From: Acidimicrobiaceae bacterium
GTDB taxonomy: Bacteria > Actinomycetota > Acidimicrobiia > Acidimicrobiales > RAAP-2
Assembly: GCA_003153575.1 (NCBI GenBank)
Contig: PLZW01000022.1
Coordinates: 30,573-80,906, forward strand
DNA: 50,334 nucleotides
Direction: 5' to 3'
Shown here: positions 19,029 to 26,467 of the stretch, piece after piece
Layout: every line of letters begins with the position of its first letter
Numbering within the stretch: the first letter of the stretch is position 1
Program-made: the position numbers and the translations under genes
Notes under the pieces: generated by a model
What the model was told of the DNA's origin: nothing
Database searches by the model: none
What the model saw: the letters and a program-made list of their open reading frames with translations, nothing else

Positions 19029-19130
19029 GTTTCTGTGCGCCACCTGCATGATCGGTCGCGCACGTCGGCCGCGCACCACCGAGCGCACGAGGGGGAGCGG
19101 ACGGCGTCCGTCCCCAAAGGGAGCAGCACC

Positions 19131-19925
19131 ATGATCGACACCGAGCACCTCACCTACGAGGTCGTGGGCACCACCGCCATCGTGACCATGAACCGTCCGG
19201 AGGCGAAGAATGCGCTGTCCGGCCCGATGCTGGTCGGCATGGCCGACGCCTGGGTGGAGATCGACGCCAACGACGACATCCGGTGCGCCATCCTGACCGG
19301 GGCCGGGGGGACATTCTGCGCCGGCATGGACCTGAAGTCGATGTCCGGGCCCGGCAACGAGGACGTGAAGGAACGCATGGCCGCTGACCCGGACCTCCAT
19401 TGGAAGGCCCTGCTCCGGCACTACTCCGTGAAGAAGCCGTTGATCGCCGCAGTGGAGGGCTGGGCCGTGGCCGGGGGCACCGAGATCCTGCAGGCCACGG
19501 ACATCCGGGTGGCCGGCGAGGGTGCGAAGTTCGGCGTGTTCGAGGCCCGACGCGGCCTGTTCCCCCTCGGCGGTTCGACCGTCCGCCTGCGCCGCCAGAT
19601 CCCGTTCACGGTGGCCATGGACCTGCTCCTGACCGCACGCGAGGTGTCCGCCCAGGAGGCCAAGGAGATCGGCCTCATCGGTCGGGTGGTCCCCGACGGC
19701 ACCGCGCTCGAGGCAGCACTCGGAATCGCCGAGGTGATCGGTGCGAACGGTCCGCTCGCCGTCGAAGCCATCAAGGCCTCGGTGAAGGCGACCGAGGGGA
19801 TCCCCGAGGAGGAGGCGCTCAAGATGGAGCTCGAGTTCGGATGGCCGATCTTCGCCACCGAGGACGCGGCCGAGGGCCAGAAGGCGTTTGCCGAGAAGCG
19901 CCAGCCCGTCTACCGGCGCAAGTGA
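19131..19925 (+). CDS. echA19: Enoyl-CoA hydratase, EchA19-like
   Basis: A crotonase-fold enzyme of 264 residues that adds water to 2-enoyl-CoA. Visible are TMNRPEAKNALS, ILTGAGGTFCAGMDLKSM, KPLIAAVEGWAVAGGTEILQATDIRVA (oxyanion hole and catalytic glutamate region), and GLIGRVVPDG. The sequence, including the LRRQIP and AFAEKRQPVYRRK ends, matches my memory of mycobacterial EchA19, a steroid-enoyl-CoA hydratase in the KstR regulon. ATG 19131 has AAAGGGAGC upstream. It overlaps the thioesterase gene by GTGA, forming a short operon with the GNAT gene. The substrate class is inferred from similarity and the operator. Confidence 0.87.
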   Translation: MIDTEHLTYEVVGTTAIVTMNRPEAKNALSGPMLVGMADAWVEIDANDDIRCAILTGAGGTFCAGMDLKSMSGPGNEDVKERMAADPDLHWKALLRHYSVKKPLIAAVEGWAVAGGTEILQATDIRVAGEGAKFGVFEARRGLFPLGGSTVRLRRQIPFTVAMDLLLTAREVSAQEAKEIGLIGRVVPDGTALEAALGIAEVIGANGPLAVEAIKASVKATEGIPEEEALKMELEFGWPIFATEDAAEGQKAFAEKRQPVYRRK

Positions 19926-20689
19926 GCGATGCCCTGTTGGGCACCGTGCCGGACGACGACCCGCGTCGGCGGTTGGCTGCCGCGCTGCGGCCCGTGATCT
20001 CCCTCACCGTGTCCGCCTCGTTCGACGACGATGTGCTGTCCGCTGCCGCCGCGGCCATCGAGGAGGTCGGTCGTACCCTGGAGGCTGCCGCCGGGCCCAA
20101 GCGGGTCCGTCAGCAGCCCAACATCAGGCAGCACGCCCAGGAGTTCTTCCCGACCAGCCCGATCATCGGGATGGCCAGTCCCATCGCCCCGCCGGTGGTG
20201 GTCCAGGTGGTCGACGGGGACGGCGGCTATCGGGAGATCCGAGCCGAGGCCTGGTTCGACTGGCCCTACGAGGGACCACCGGCGTGCGTGCACGGCGGGG
20301 TCATCGCCGAAACGTTCGATGAGATCCTGGGCGCCGCCATCATGGTGGCCGGCAGCCCGGGCATGACCGGGACGTTGACCGTCCGTTACCGCAAGCCCAC
20401 CCCGCTGCGGACCCCGCTGCGCATCGAGGCCCGCTTCCTCAGCCGGGAGGGACGCAAGATCAAGGCCTGGGCCGCCATCTACCACGGCGACCTCCTGTGC
20501 GCCGAGGCCGAGGGCCTCTTCATCCAGGTCAACCCGTCCCAGTTCCTGGCCATCGCCGAAGGCAATGTCGACGGGGCCGACCCGGCCGTCCTCGAGGTCA
20601 CGCGGGCCGAGGCCGTACGGGAGGGCGCCGCCTCCGATGTGCAGATCATCGGGCCGGTGCCGCCACCGTCGGAGCCCCCGACGACCTGA
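19922..20689 (+). CDS. PaaI-type hotdog thioesterase
   Basis: A 255-residue protein whose middle and C-terminal parts form a single hotdog domain: PPACVHGGVIAETFDEILG (with the HGG and following acidic residue of PaaI-like acyl-CoA thioesterases) and LTVRYRKPTPLRTPLRIEARFLSREGRKI. The N-terminal 90 residues are less conserved and include a helical stretch rich in Ala and Glu. GTG 19922 overlaps the echA19-like stop. It probably releases CoA from intermediates or dead-end thioesters of the same pathway. The substrate is unknown. Confidence 0.85.
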   Translation: MSDALLGTVPDDDPRRRLAAALRPVISLTVSASFDDDVLSAAAAAIEEVGRTLEAAAGPKRVRQQPNIRQHAQEFFPTSPIIGMASPIAPPVVVQVVDGDGGYREIRAEAWFDWPYEGPPACVHGGVIAETFDEILGAAIMVAGSPGMTGTLTVRYRKPTPLRTPLRIEARFLSREGRKIKAWAAIYHGDLLCAEAEGLFIQVNPSQFLAIAEGNVDGADPAVLEVTRAEAVREGAASDVQIIGPVPPPSEPPTT

Positions 20690-21228
20690 TGCGACCGGTC
20701 GTCGTCCCTCCGGGGGTGACACTGCGCGGCGGGGTCGGTGCCGACGCCGGGGCGGTGGCGGCCGTCCAGGTCGGTTCGTGGCGGGCCACCTACGTCGGAC
20801 TGCTGCCCGAAGCCGTGCTCGACGGCCTGTCGGTCGGGGACAAGACCGAAGGATGGGCACGGGTGCTCGGCGAGGGGGGCCGGCACGTCGTGGTGGCCGA
20901 GTCCGGGGGCCGCATGGTCGGGTTCGCGTCAGTCGGGCCCGGGCGCGACGCCGACCTCGACGGCGCGACCGGTCAGCTCACCACCCTCTACGTCGTGCCC
21001 GGCGCGTGGGGGACCGGGGTGGGACGGGCGCTGCATGACGCCGCCCTCAGCCGGTTGGCCGACGCGGGCTACCGCCGCGGTGTCGTCTGGATGCTGTCGA
21101 CCAACGCCCGCGCCCGCCGCTTCTACGACCGACAGGGCTGGATGGCCGACGGGCGGCTCCGGGTCCAGCAGTTCGGCGGAACGGTGGTCCTCGATCGTCG
21201 CCTGGCCCGGTCGCTGGTCGCGGGATGA
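20689..21228 (+). CDS. GNAT-family N-acetyltransferase
   Basis: A 179-residue acetyltransferase-fold protein. The acetyl-CoA binding segment reads LTTLYVVPGAWGTGVGRALHDAAL (motif A, with GTGVGR as the pyrophosphate loop), followed by VWMLSTNARARRFYDRQGWMAD (motif B). The N-terminus (AVQVGSWRATYVGLLPEAVLD) is that of small-molecule or N-alpha acetyltransferases. ATG 20689 overlaps the thioesterase stop by one base (TGATG), so it is the last gene of that operon. The acceptor is unknown. Confidence 0.85.
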   Translation: MRPVVVPPGVTLRGGVGADAGAVAAVQVGSWRATYVGLLPEAVLDGLSVGDKTEGWARVLGEGGRHVVVAESGGRMVGFASVGPGRDADLDGATGQLTTLYVVPGAWGTGVGRALHDAALSRLADAGYRRGVVWMLSTNARARRFYDRQGWMADGRLRVQQFGGTVVLDRRLARSLVAG

Positions 21229-21249
21229 TCGAGGCGGCCGGCCCGATGT

Positions 21250-22815
21250 TCAGATCTTCTCGCGGCCTTCCCAGTAGGGATCGCGGAGCTTGCGCTTGTA
21301 GAGCTTGCCGTTCGGGTCACGGGGCATGGCGTCGGTGAAGTCGATCGACTTGGGCGTCTTGAATTTGGCCAACCGGGTCGAGCAGTACTCGAGGATCTCG
21401 GCGGCCAGCTCGTCGGAGGGCTCGACGCCCTCGGCCGGCTCGATCACGGCCTTGATCTCCTCGCCCCAGTCGTCGTGCGGGATGCCGAAGACGGCGACGT
21501 CGCCCACCTTCGGGAATCCGAGCAGCACGTTCTCGATCTCTGCCGGGTAGATGTTCGCGCCGCCGGAGATGATCATGTCGATCTTGCGGTCCCGCAGGAA
21601 GAGGTACCCGTCCTCGTCGATCAGGCCGACGTCCCCGACGGTGAAGTACTTTCCGATTCGGTTGCTCTTGGTCTTCTTCGCGTCCTTGTGGTACTCGAAG
21701 TCTCCGGTCTGCATCGACATGTAGACGGTGCCGATGACATTCGGCTCCTCGACCAAGTTGTCGTCGTCGTCGAAGATGGCGATCTCGCTGATCGGCCAGG
21801 CCTTCCCGACGGTGCCCGGCTTCGTCAGCCACTCCTGGGCGGTCACCAGGGTGCCGCCGCCCTCGGACGCAGCGTAGTACTCGTCGATGGCGTCGCCCCA
21901 CCAGCCGATCATCTGGTGCTTCACGTCGACCGGGCACGGGGCCGCGGCGTGGATCATGTGGCGGAGCGACGACACGTCGTAGCGCGACCGGGTCTCCGCG
22001 GGAACGGCGAGGAGGCGGTGGAACTGGGTGGGCACCATGTGGGATGTCGTGACCCGGTAGTCCTGGATGAGCCGGAGCATCTCCTCGGGCTGCCACTTGT
22101 CCATGACCACGATGGTGTGGCCGAGGTGGATGGAGGCTCCCGAGAAGCGCATCACCGCGGTGTGGTAGAGCGGCGATCCGACGATGTGGACGTTGTCGTC
22201 CTGGGGCTGGATGTCGAACAGGAACAGGATGCCGGACTGGCCGAGGGCCGCGTCCTCGGGGGAGAGGCCGCTCAGCTTGCGGAAGACCCCCTTGGGGTTG
22301 CCAGTGGTACCCGAGGTGTAGTTCATGACGTCGCCGATGGTCCGGCCGGCCGGATCGGTGGTGGGCTGCGCGTCGCGCATGCGCCTGTAGGAGCCGAACC
22401 CCGGGATGTCGCCCACCGCCAAGCAGATCGACGAGGGCAGCTCGGCCTCCTCGGCCGCGTCGAGGGCCACGTCGGTGAACCGGTCGTGGGCCACGAAGAC
22501 CTTGGCCCCCGAGTCGGCCAGGATGTAGGCCACCTCGGACCCGATCAAGTGGTGGTTGATCGGCACGAGGTACCAGCCGGCCTGCAGGGCGGCCAGGTAG
22601 AGCTCGAACATCTCGACCCCGTTGGGCAGGAGGGTGGCCACCACGTCGCCGGGATGGAGGTCGAGGCCCCGCAGGCCGTGCACCACCTGGTTGGTCCGGC
22701 CCAGCAGCTCGCCCGAGGTGTACTCGGTGCCGTCGGGTGCCACGAGCGCCAGGTGCTCGGGATGCTCGTGCGCCAGTGCCCAAAAGCCGAGATCGCCCAT
22801 CTGGTCCATCCCCAT
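21250..22815 (-). CDS. Acyl-CoA synthetase (FadD family)
   Basis: An AMP-forming ligase of about 520 residues that activates a carboxylic acid to its CoA thioester. Motifs in order: YTSGTTGNPKGV (P-loop, A3), PLYHTAVM, YYAASEGGGT (A5), TVGDVGLIDEDGYLFLRDRKIDMI (A7/A8 hinge) and DPNGKLYKRKLRDPYW with the catalytic lysine (A10). The FRKLSGLSPEDA insert after the P-loop suggests a FadD4-like subgroup, by memory. ATGs at 22815, 22809 and 22800 are possible; 22800 has a GGGGATGGA just before it. It is divergent from an SDR gene with a KstR-like site between, so it probably serves steroid or branched acyl degradation. Confidence 0.88.
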   Translation of the reverse strand: MGMDQMGDLGFWALAHEHPEHLALVAPDGTEYTSGELLGRTNQVVHGLRGLDLHPGDVVATLLPNGVEMFELYLAALQAGWYLVPINHHLIGSEVAYILADSGAKVFVAHDRFTDVALDAAEEAELPSSICLAVGDIPGFGSYRRMRDAQPTTDPAGRTIGDVMNYTSGTTGNPKGVFRKLSGLSPEDAALGQSGILFLFDIQPQDDNVHIVGSPLYHTAVMRFSGASIHLGHTIVVMDKWQPEEMLRLIQDYRVTTSHMVPTQFHRLLAVPAETRSRYDVSSLRHMIHAAAPCPVDVKHQMIGWWGDAIDEYYAASEGGGTLVTAQEWLTKPGTVGKAWPISEIAIFDDDDNLVEEPNVIGTVYMSMQTGDFEYHKDAKKTKSNRIGKYFTVGDVGLIDEDGYLFLRDRKIDMIISGGANIYPAEIENVLLGFPKVGDVAVFGIPHDDWGEEIKAVIEPAEGVEPSDELAAEILEYCSTRLAKFKTPKSIDFTDAMPRDPNGKLYKRKLRDPYWEGREKI

Positions 22816-22944
22816 ATCGTCGGTGCTGCCCGGTCGTCGGCCGGCGGCGAGGCCCCTGTCGTCCCGGCCGAACGTCCCGGGTCCCGAGCGACGGGGTGGA
22901 CCGTGGAGCGGGGGAGTGGGGTGGCGCCGACCCGGTGGGGACGC

Positions 22945-22958
22945 TAGAACAGGTTCCA
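22945..22958. promoter_or_regulatory. KstR-like operator between the fadD and SDR genes
   Basis: TAGAACAGGTTCCA matches TnnAACnnGTTnnA at every fixed position. It lies in the 246-nt divergent region, 130 nt from the fadD start and 103 nt from the SDR start, so one repressor dimer pair could control both. Confidence 0.65.
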
Positions 22959-23061
22959 GTCGACGGTCAACCGACCGGAGGACCGCCCCGGACCGGCGCC
23001 GGTCCCCGGTACCGGTCGAGCGTCGCGACCCCCGTGAGTCGAGTATGAGGAGCACCCCACA

Positions 23062-23979
23062 ATGACGGCATTCCTGGACGGCAAGGTCGTGGCCATCACC
23101 GGCGCGGGAGGTGGAATCGGGCGGGCCGTCGCCCTGGCCGCCGCGGCGGAGGGGGCCAAGGTGGTCGTGGCCGACATCGGTGTGTCCATGGCCGGGGAGG
23201 ACCCGAAGAGCGAAGTGGCCGAAGCGGTCGTCGCCGAGATCGAGGCCGCGGGCGGCGAGGCGGTAGCGGTGGCCGAGAGCGTGACCACCCTGGCCGGCGG
23301 CGAGCGGATCATCGGCGCGGGAACCGAGCGCTGGGGCCGGATCGACGGAGTGGTTGCCGTGGCCGGCATCCTCCGCGAGCGGATGCTGTTCAACATGGCC
23401 GAGGACGAGTGGGATGCCGTGGTCGAGACCCATCTGAAGGGCCACTTCACCGTGTTCCGGGCGGCCTCCGCCGTCATGCGCAAGCAGGACGGCGGAGGTG
23501 CGCTGGTGGCGTTCACCTCCGGCGCGTTCGCCGGCAGCGTGGCCCAGGCCAACTACGCGGCGGCCAAGGGCGGGATCGTGTCGCTGGTGCGCTCGGCGGC
23601 CGCCGGGCTCAGCCGCTATGGCATCACCGCCAACGCCATCGCCCCGGTGGCCCGAACCCGCATGTCGGCCAACGTTCCGATGGATCTGGCGGAGATGGGC
23701 GATCCCGAGGACGTGGCGCCGATGGTGGTCTACCTGTTGTCCGATCGGGCCAAGCACGTGACCGGGCAGGTCTACACGTCGGTCGGGCCGAAGATCGCCG
23801 TATGGAACCAGCCCCGTGAGGTGCGGGCCATGTACGCCGACGGGCGCTGGACACCCGAACTCATCGCCCAGCGCCTCGACTCCTCGGTGGGTCAGGAGCG
23901 CATGCCCCTGCTCGACCAGCTCGAGGCCTACCGCAAGGCCGCCGAGGAGAAGGCCGCCGCCGAGCAGACGGCCGGCTGA
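23062..23979 (+). CDS. Short-chain dehydrogenase/reductase, probably steroid or acyl-CoA related
   Basis: A 305-residue NAD(P)-dependent oxidoreductase. TGAGGGIGRAV (13-23) is the nucleotide-binding loop, and ADIG follows. The catalytic set is S (FTSGAFAG), Y and K (NYAAAKGG). The C-terminal 45 residues after GQVYTS are longer than usual and charged (AYRKAAEEKAAAEQTAG). ATG 23062 has GAGGAG upstream. The KstR-like site and the divergent ligase suggest a 3-hydroxyacyl-CoA dehydrogenase step of side-chain degradation, an inference. A weak 5-bp hairpin spans its stop codon (23970-23985). Confidence 0.88.
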   Translation: MTAFLDGKVVAITGAGGGIGRAVALAAAAEGAKVVVADIGVSMAGEDPKSEVAEAVVAEIEAAGGEAVAVAESVTTLAGGERIIGAGTERWGRIDGVVAVAGILRERMLFNMAEDEWDAVVETHLKGHFTVFRAASAVMRKQDGGGALVAFTSGAFAGSVAQANYAAAKGGIVSLVRSAAAGLSRYGITANAIAPVARTRMSANVPMDLAEMGDPEDVAPMVVYLLSDRAKHVTGQVYTSVGPKIAVWNQPREVRAMYADGRWTPELIAQRLDSSVGQERMPLLDQLEAYRKAAEEKAAAEQTAG

Positions 23980-24001
23980 ACGGCCAGATAGCTGCCTCGG
24001 G

Positions 24002-24382
24002 TCACTCCTCGGATGGGTCGGGCTCTTCCAGGACGCAGAACTCGTTGCCCTCCGGGTCGGCCAGCACCACCCACGACTCGTTGCCGGTCTGGCCGATGTC
24101 GGGCCGGCTGGCCCCGAGCGACTCGAGCCGCTCCACTTCGCGCTCCTGGTCGTCCGGGACGAGGTCGAGGTGGAGCCGGTTCTTGCCGGCCTTCAATTCG
24201 TTGACCCGCACGATCAGCAGCGGTTTGACGCGGTCGAACTCCGGGTGGTCCTCACCGGGTTCGATCCAGATGTCGCCGTCCTCGTCGATGCGTTGCTCCC
24301 AGTCGAGCGCCGCGCACCAGAACGTCGCCAGTTCCACAGGGTCCACCGCGTCGATGGTCACCGTCTCAATGCGCAATCCCAT
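24002..24382 (-). CDS. Glyoxalase/bleomycin-resistance (VOC) superfamily protein
   Basis: A 126-residue VOC-fold protein: VTIDAVDPVELATFWCAALDWE at the N-terminus and a C-terminal WVVLADPEGNEFCVLEEP, the typical last strand. NRLHLDLVPDD in the middle carries a histidine at a usual metal position and the final glutamate region is present. Members bind antibiotics or catalyse isomerisation or dioxygenation; this subgroup, often annotated glyoxalase-like, has no assigned substrate. ATG 24382 has GGAGG upstream. The longer frame to 24598 has no support. Confidence 0.85.
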   Translation of the reverse strand: MGLRIETVTIDAVDPVELATFWCAALDWEQRIDEDGDIWIEPGEDHPEFDRVKPLLIVRVNELKAGKNRLHLDLVPDDQEREVERLESLGASRPDIGQTGNESWVVLADPEGNEFCVLEEPDPSEE

Positions 24383-24493
24383 CCGTGCCTCCGGTGTCCC
24401 TGGACGGTACGCCGACCGTCCCGGAGAGCCTAGGCCCTGAGCGTCCACCGGTTCGGTTCGCCGTGCACCACGGCTGTGAAGGACCCGGCGATT

Positions 24494-24525
24494 GCCACCA
24501 CTCCCGAGGTGGCCGTCCCTACAGT
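24494..24525 (+). promoter_or_regulatory. Promoter region of the Mau-like cassette
   Basis: TACAGT (24520-24525) is a likely -10, giving a leader of about 57 nt before GTG 24589. Just upstream, GCCACC/GGTGGC (24494-24499 and 24508-24513) form an inverted repeat with an 8-nt gap that could bind a regulator. No convincing -35 is seen. Weak evidence. Confidence 0.35.
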
Positions 24526-24588
24526 GGGGTGACGCGATGGGGCGCGTGGTGATGGTCGTCACCATCCCCGAGTCGGGAGGTCGACACC

Positions 24589-25431
24589 GTGGTCGCACTG
24601 TCCGTGGTCCTGGGCGCAGTCGTGCTCCTGCTGGCCGTCCTGGTGGCCGGCTTGTTGCGCAGCCACGCCGACATCCTGAAGGCGCTGCACGACCTCGGCG
24701 CCGGCGTCGGCGATCCGGCGAACGACCGCGCCCACGATCACGGAGGCGATGGGCCCCCGGTCGGTGCCGTGCCCGTCCCCCTCACCATGGGCCCGCCCCT
24801 GGCGACCGACCGCGACTCGACATCGGCCCCCACGCTCGCCGGGGTCACCCCTCGCGGCGACGCCCTGGCCGTGGCCCCTGCCACGGGTGACGGCCTGACG
24901 CTGCTCGCCTTCCTGTCGACCGGGTGTGCCTCGTGCGCCGGATTCTGGGAGTCGTTCCGCCGACCCGCGTCCCTCGGCCTGGCTGCCGGGACCCGGCTGG
25001 TGGTGGTGACCAAGGGACCGGACCGGGAGATTCCGCGGGAGGTCGCCGACCTGGCGGCGCCCGGGCTGTCGGTGCTGATGTCGAGCGAGGCGTGGACCGA
25101 CTACGAGGTCCCCGGCTCACCGTTCTTCGTGCTCGTCGACGGCGCGGCCGGCCGCCGGGTGGGCGAGGGCGTGGCCAACCACTTCAGCCAGGTCGCCGAG
25201 TTGGTGCGCCGCGCCGACATCGACGCCGCCGCCTTTGCCGTCGACGCCGGGTCGGGACGGGACGTCGGCATCGACGGGCCGGCCCGGGAGTCGGCCAACG
25301 ACCGCGAGCTGCGCGACGCCGGCGTCGTCCCGGGCGATCCCAGCCTGTACCCGACCTCGCTGGAGGACCTCTACGGCCCACCCGACGCCAGGATGCCGAC
25401 GGCGCCCCGGCCAATCCGCCGGGCGGGCTGA
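24589..25431 (+). CDS. Membrane-anchored thioredoxin-like protein (MauD-like)
   Basis: A 280-residue protein with one N-terminal membrane helix (residues 2-24, LSVVLGAVVLLLAVLVAGLL), a His/Asp-rich linker (DRAHDHGGD), and an extracytoplasmic thioredoxin-like domain. The active-site motif is C113-ASC116 within FLSTGCASCAGFW, and the cis-proline loop is VPGSPFFVLVD. This architecture is that of MauD, which is needed to form the disulfides of the methylamine dehydrogenase small subunit. GTG 24589 has GGGAGG upstream. It heads a tightly packed five-gene cassette, 2 nt before the next gene. The C-terminal 65 residues are unusual and Pro/Asp-rich. Confidence 0.8.
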   Translation: MVALSVVLGAVVLLLAVLVAGLLRSHADILKALHDLGAGVGDPANDRAHDHGGDGPPVGAVPVPLTMGPPLATDRDSTSAPTLAGVTPRGDALAVAPATGDGLTLLAFLSTGCASCAGFWESFRRPASLGLAAGTRLVVVTKGPDREIPREVADLAAPGLSVLMSSEAWTDYEVPGSPFFVLVDGAAGRRVGEGVANHFSQVAELVRRADIDAAAFAVDAGSGRDVGIDGPARESANDRELRDAGVVPGDPSLYPTSLEDLYGPPDARMPTAPRPIRRAG

Positions 25432-25433
25432 CC

Positions 25434-25922
25434 GTGGCGACGATGTACGCCCACGGGATCGGGGCCGATCTGCCCCCGGGCTTCGAGGGGCGGATCTTCA
25501 CGCGACAGGGCAGCGGCATCGAGGTTGCGAATCCGGTGGCCCAGTTCGCCACGTTCCCGCTGCCCGACGACGTCGGCGACTTCGGGGGCGGGGCGGTCAA
25601 CCTGATGGGCAACAACGACATCTTCGTGGTGCTCTTCGAGTACGGCCCCGACAGCGTGGGCACCCGCCTCTTTGCCCACCAGGGGTTGCCACGGGAGCTC
25701 GTCACCGCCCATTTCCAGCCGCAGGTGCTGCGGCGGGGGTTGTCGGGCCAGTCCGGGACCCAGTGGTTCTTCACCGAGGCGGGCCGGCCGTTCACGCTCT
25801 ACGCGGTGCTCGGCAGCCATGCCCGCCGGTCGGCCCTGGTCCCCCGGGTCAACCAGCTGCTCGCCGGGTTGTCGGTCGACCGGGCACCCGTGGCGCTGGC
25901 GGCGGGTCGGCCGTGGAACTGA
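25434..25922 (+). CDS. Unknown protein of the Mau-like cassette (162 aa)
   Basis: I do not recognise this family. Translation from GTG 25434 (or ATG 25443) gives a protein without signal peptide or membrane segment. Notable stretches are MYAHGIGADLPPGFEGRIF, NPVAQFATFPLPDDVGDFGGG, LMGNNDIFVVLFEYG and GQSGTQWFFTEAGRPFTLYAVLGS, a beta-rich pattern with no cysteines. It is flanked by MauD-like and MauE-like genes, and its end overlaps the latter by 10 nt, so it is almost surely part of the same process. Nothing similar belongs to the classical mau operon as I know it. Confidence 0.75.
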   Translation: MATMYAHGIGADLPPGFEGRIFTRQGSGIEVANPVAQFATFPLPDDVGDFGGGAVNLMGNNDIFVVLFEYGPDSVGTRLFAHQGLPRELVTAHFQPQVLRRGLSGQSGTQWFFTEAGRPFTLYAVLGSHARRSALVPRVNQLLAGLSVDRAPVALAAGRPWN

Positions 25923-26467
25923 TCGGCCCCTACCTGGCCGCCTGCATCCTGTTGGCCGTGGCCGGGGCGGCGAAGGCCGTCCGCCCGATGGACACGGCGC
26001 GGGCGGTGGCGTTGGTGGCTCCGATCCCCCTGACAGCTGGGCGTGGCCTGGTGCGGGCGGGGGCACTGGCCGAAGGGGTCGTCGGTGTGACCGCCCTGGT
26101 CCACCAGTCTCCGGTCACCGCCGGCATGGTGGCGCTGTCCTACCTGGGCTTCGCCGTGTTCGTCGCGTGGGTCCTGGCCCGGGGCGGTCCGCTGGCCACG
26201 TGCGGGTGCTTCGGGCGTCCGGACACCCCGGCCACCTGGCTCCACGTCGTCGTCGACGTGGTCCTGGCCGTGTCGGCCGGTGCCGTGGCCACCACCGTCA
26301 CCCCGTCATGGCTGCCCGCCCTCTTGGCCCACGAACCCTGGAGGGGCGTCCCATTGGTGCTCCTCAGTGTCCTCTGCGCCTGGCTCGCGTTCCTCGCCCT
26401 GTCCCGTCTGGCCGAGCTCGGCGCGGTGCGGCGCCGACTCGGCCTCATCCGGGGGCCGGCGACGTGA
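25913..26467 (+). CDS. MauE/DoxX-like redox-associated membrane protein
   Basis: A 184-residue integral membrane protein with four hydrophobic segments (about residues 3-20, 45-60, 66-85 and 108-128) and a possible fifth near 148-166. Between the third and fourth lies C97-G-C99-FG, the CGCFG signature of MauE and related membrane redox proteins, which work with MauD to place disulfides in exported proteins. GTG 25913 overlaps the upstream gene by 10 nt; its stop overlaps the next gene by GTGA, indicating strict translational coupling with the Cys-rich protein it may help to mature. Confidence 0.8.
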   Translation: MELIGPYLAACILLAVAGAAKAVRPMDTARAVALVAPIPLTAGRGLVRAGALAEGVVGVTALVHQSPVTAGMVALSYLGFAVFVAWVLARGGPLATCGCFGRPDTPATWLHVVVDVVLAVSAGAVATTVTPSWLPALLAHEPWRGVPLVLLSVLCAWLAFLALSRLAELGAVRRRLGLIRGPAT

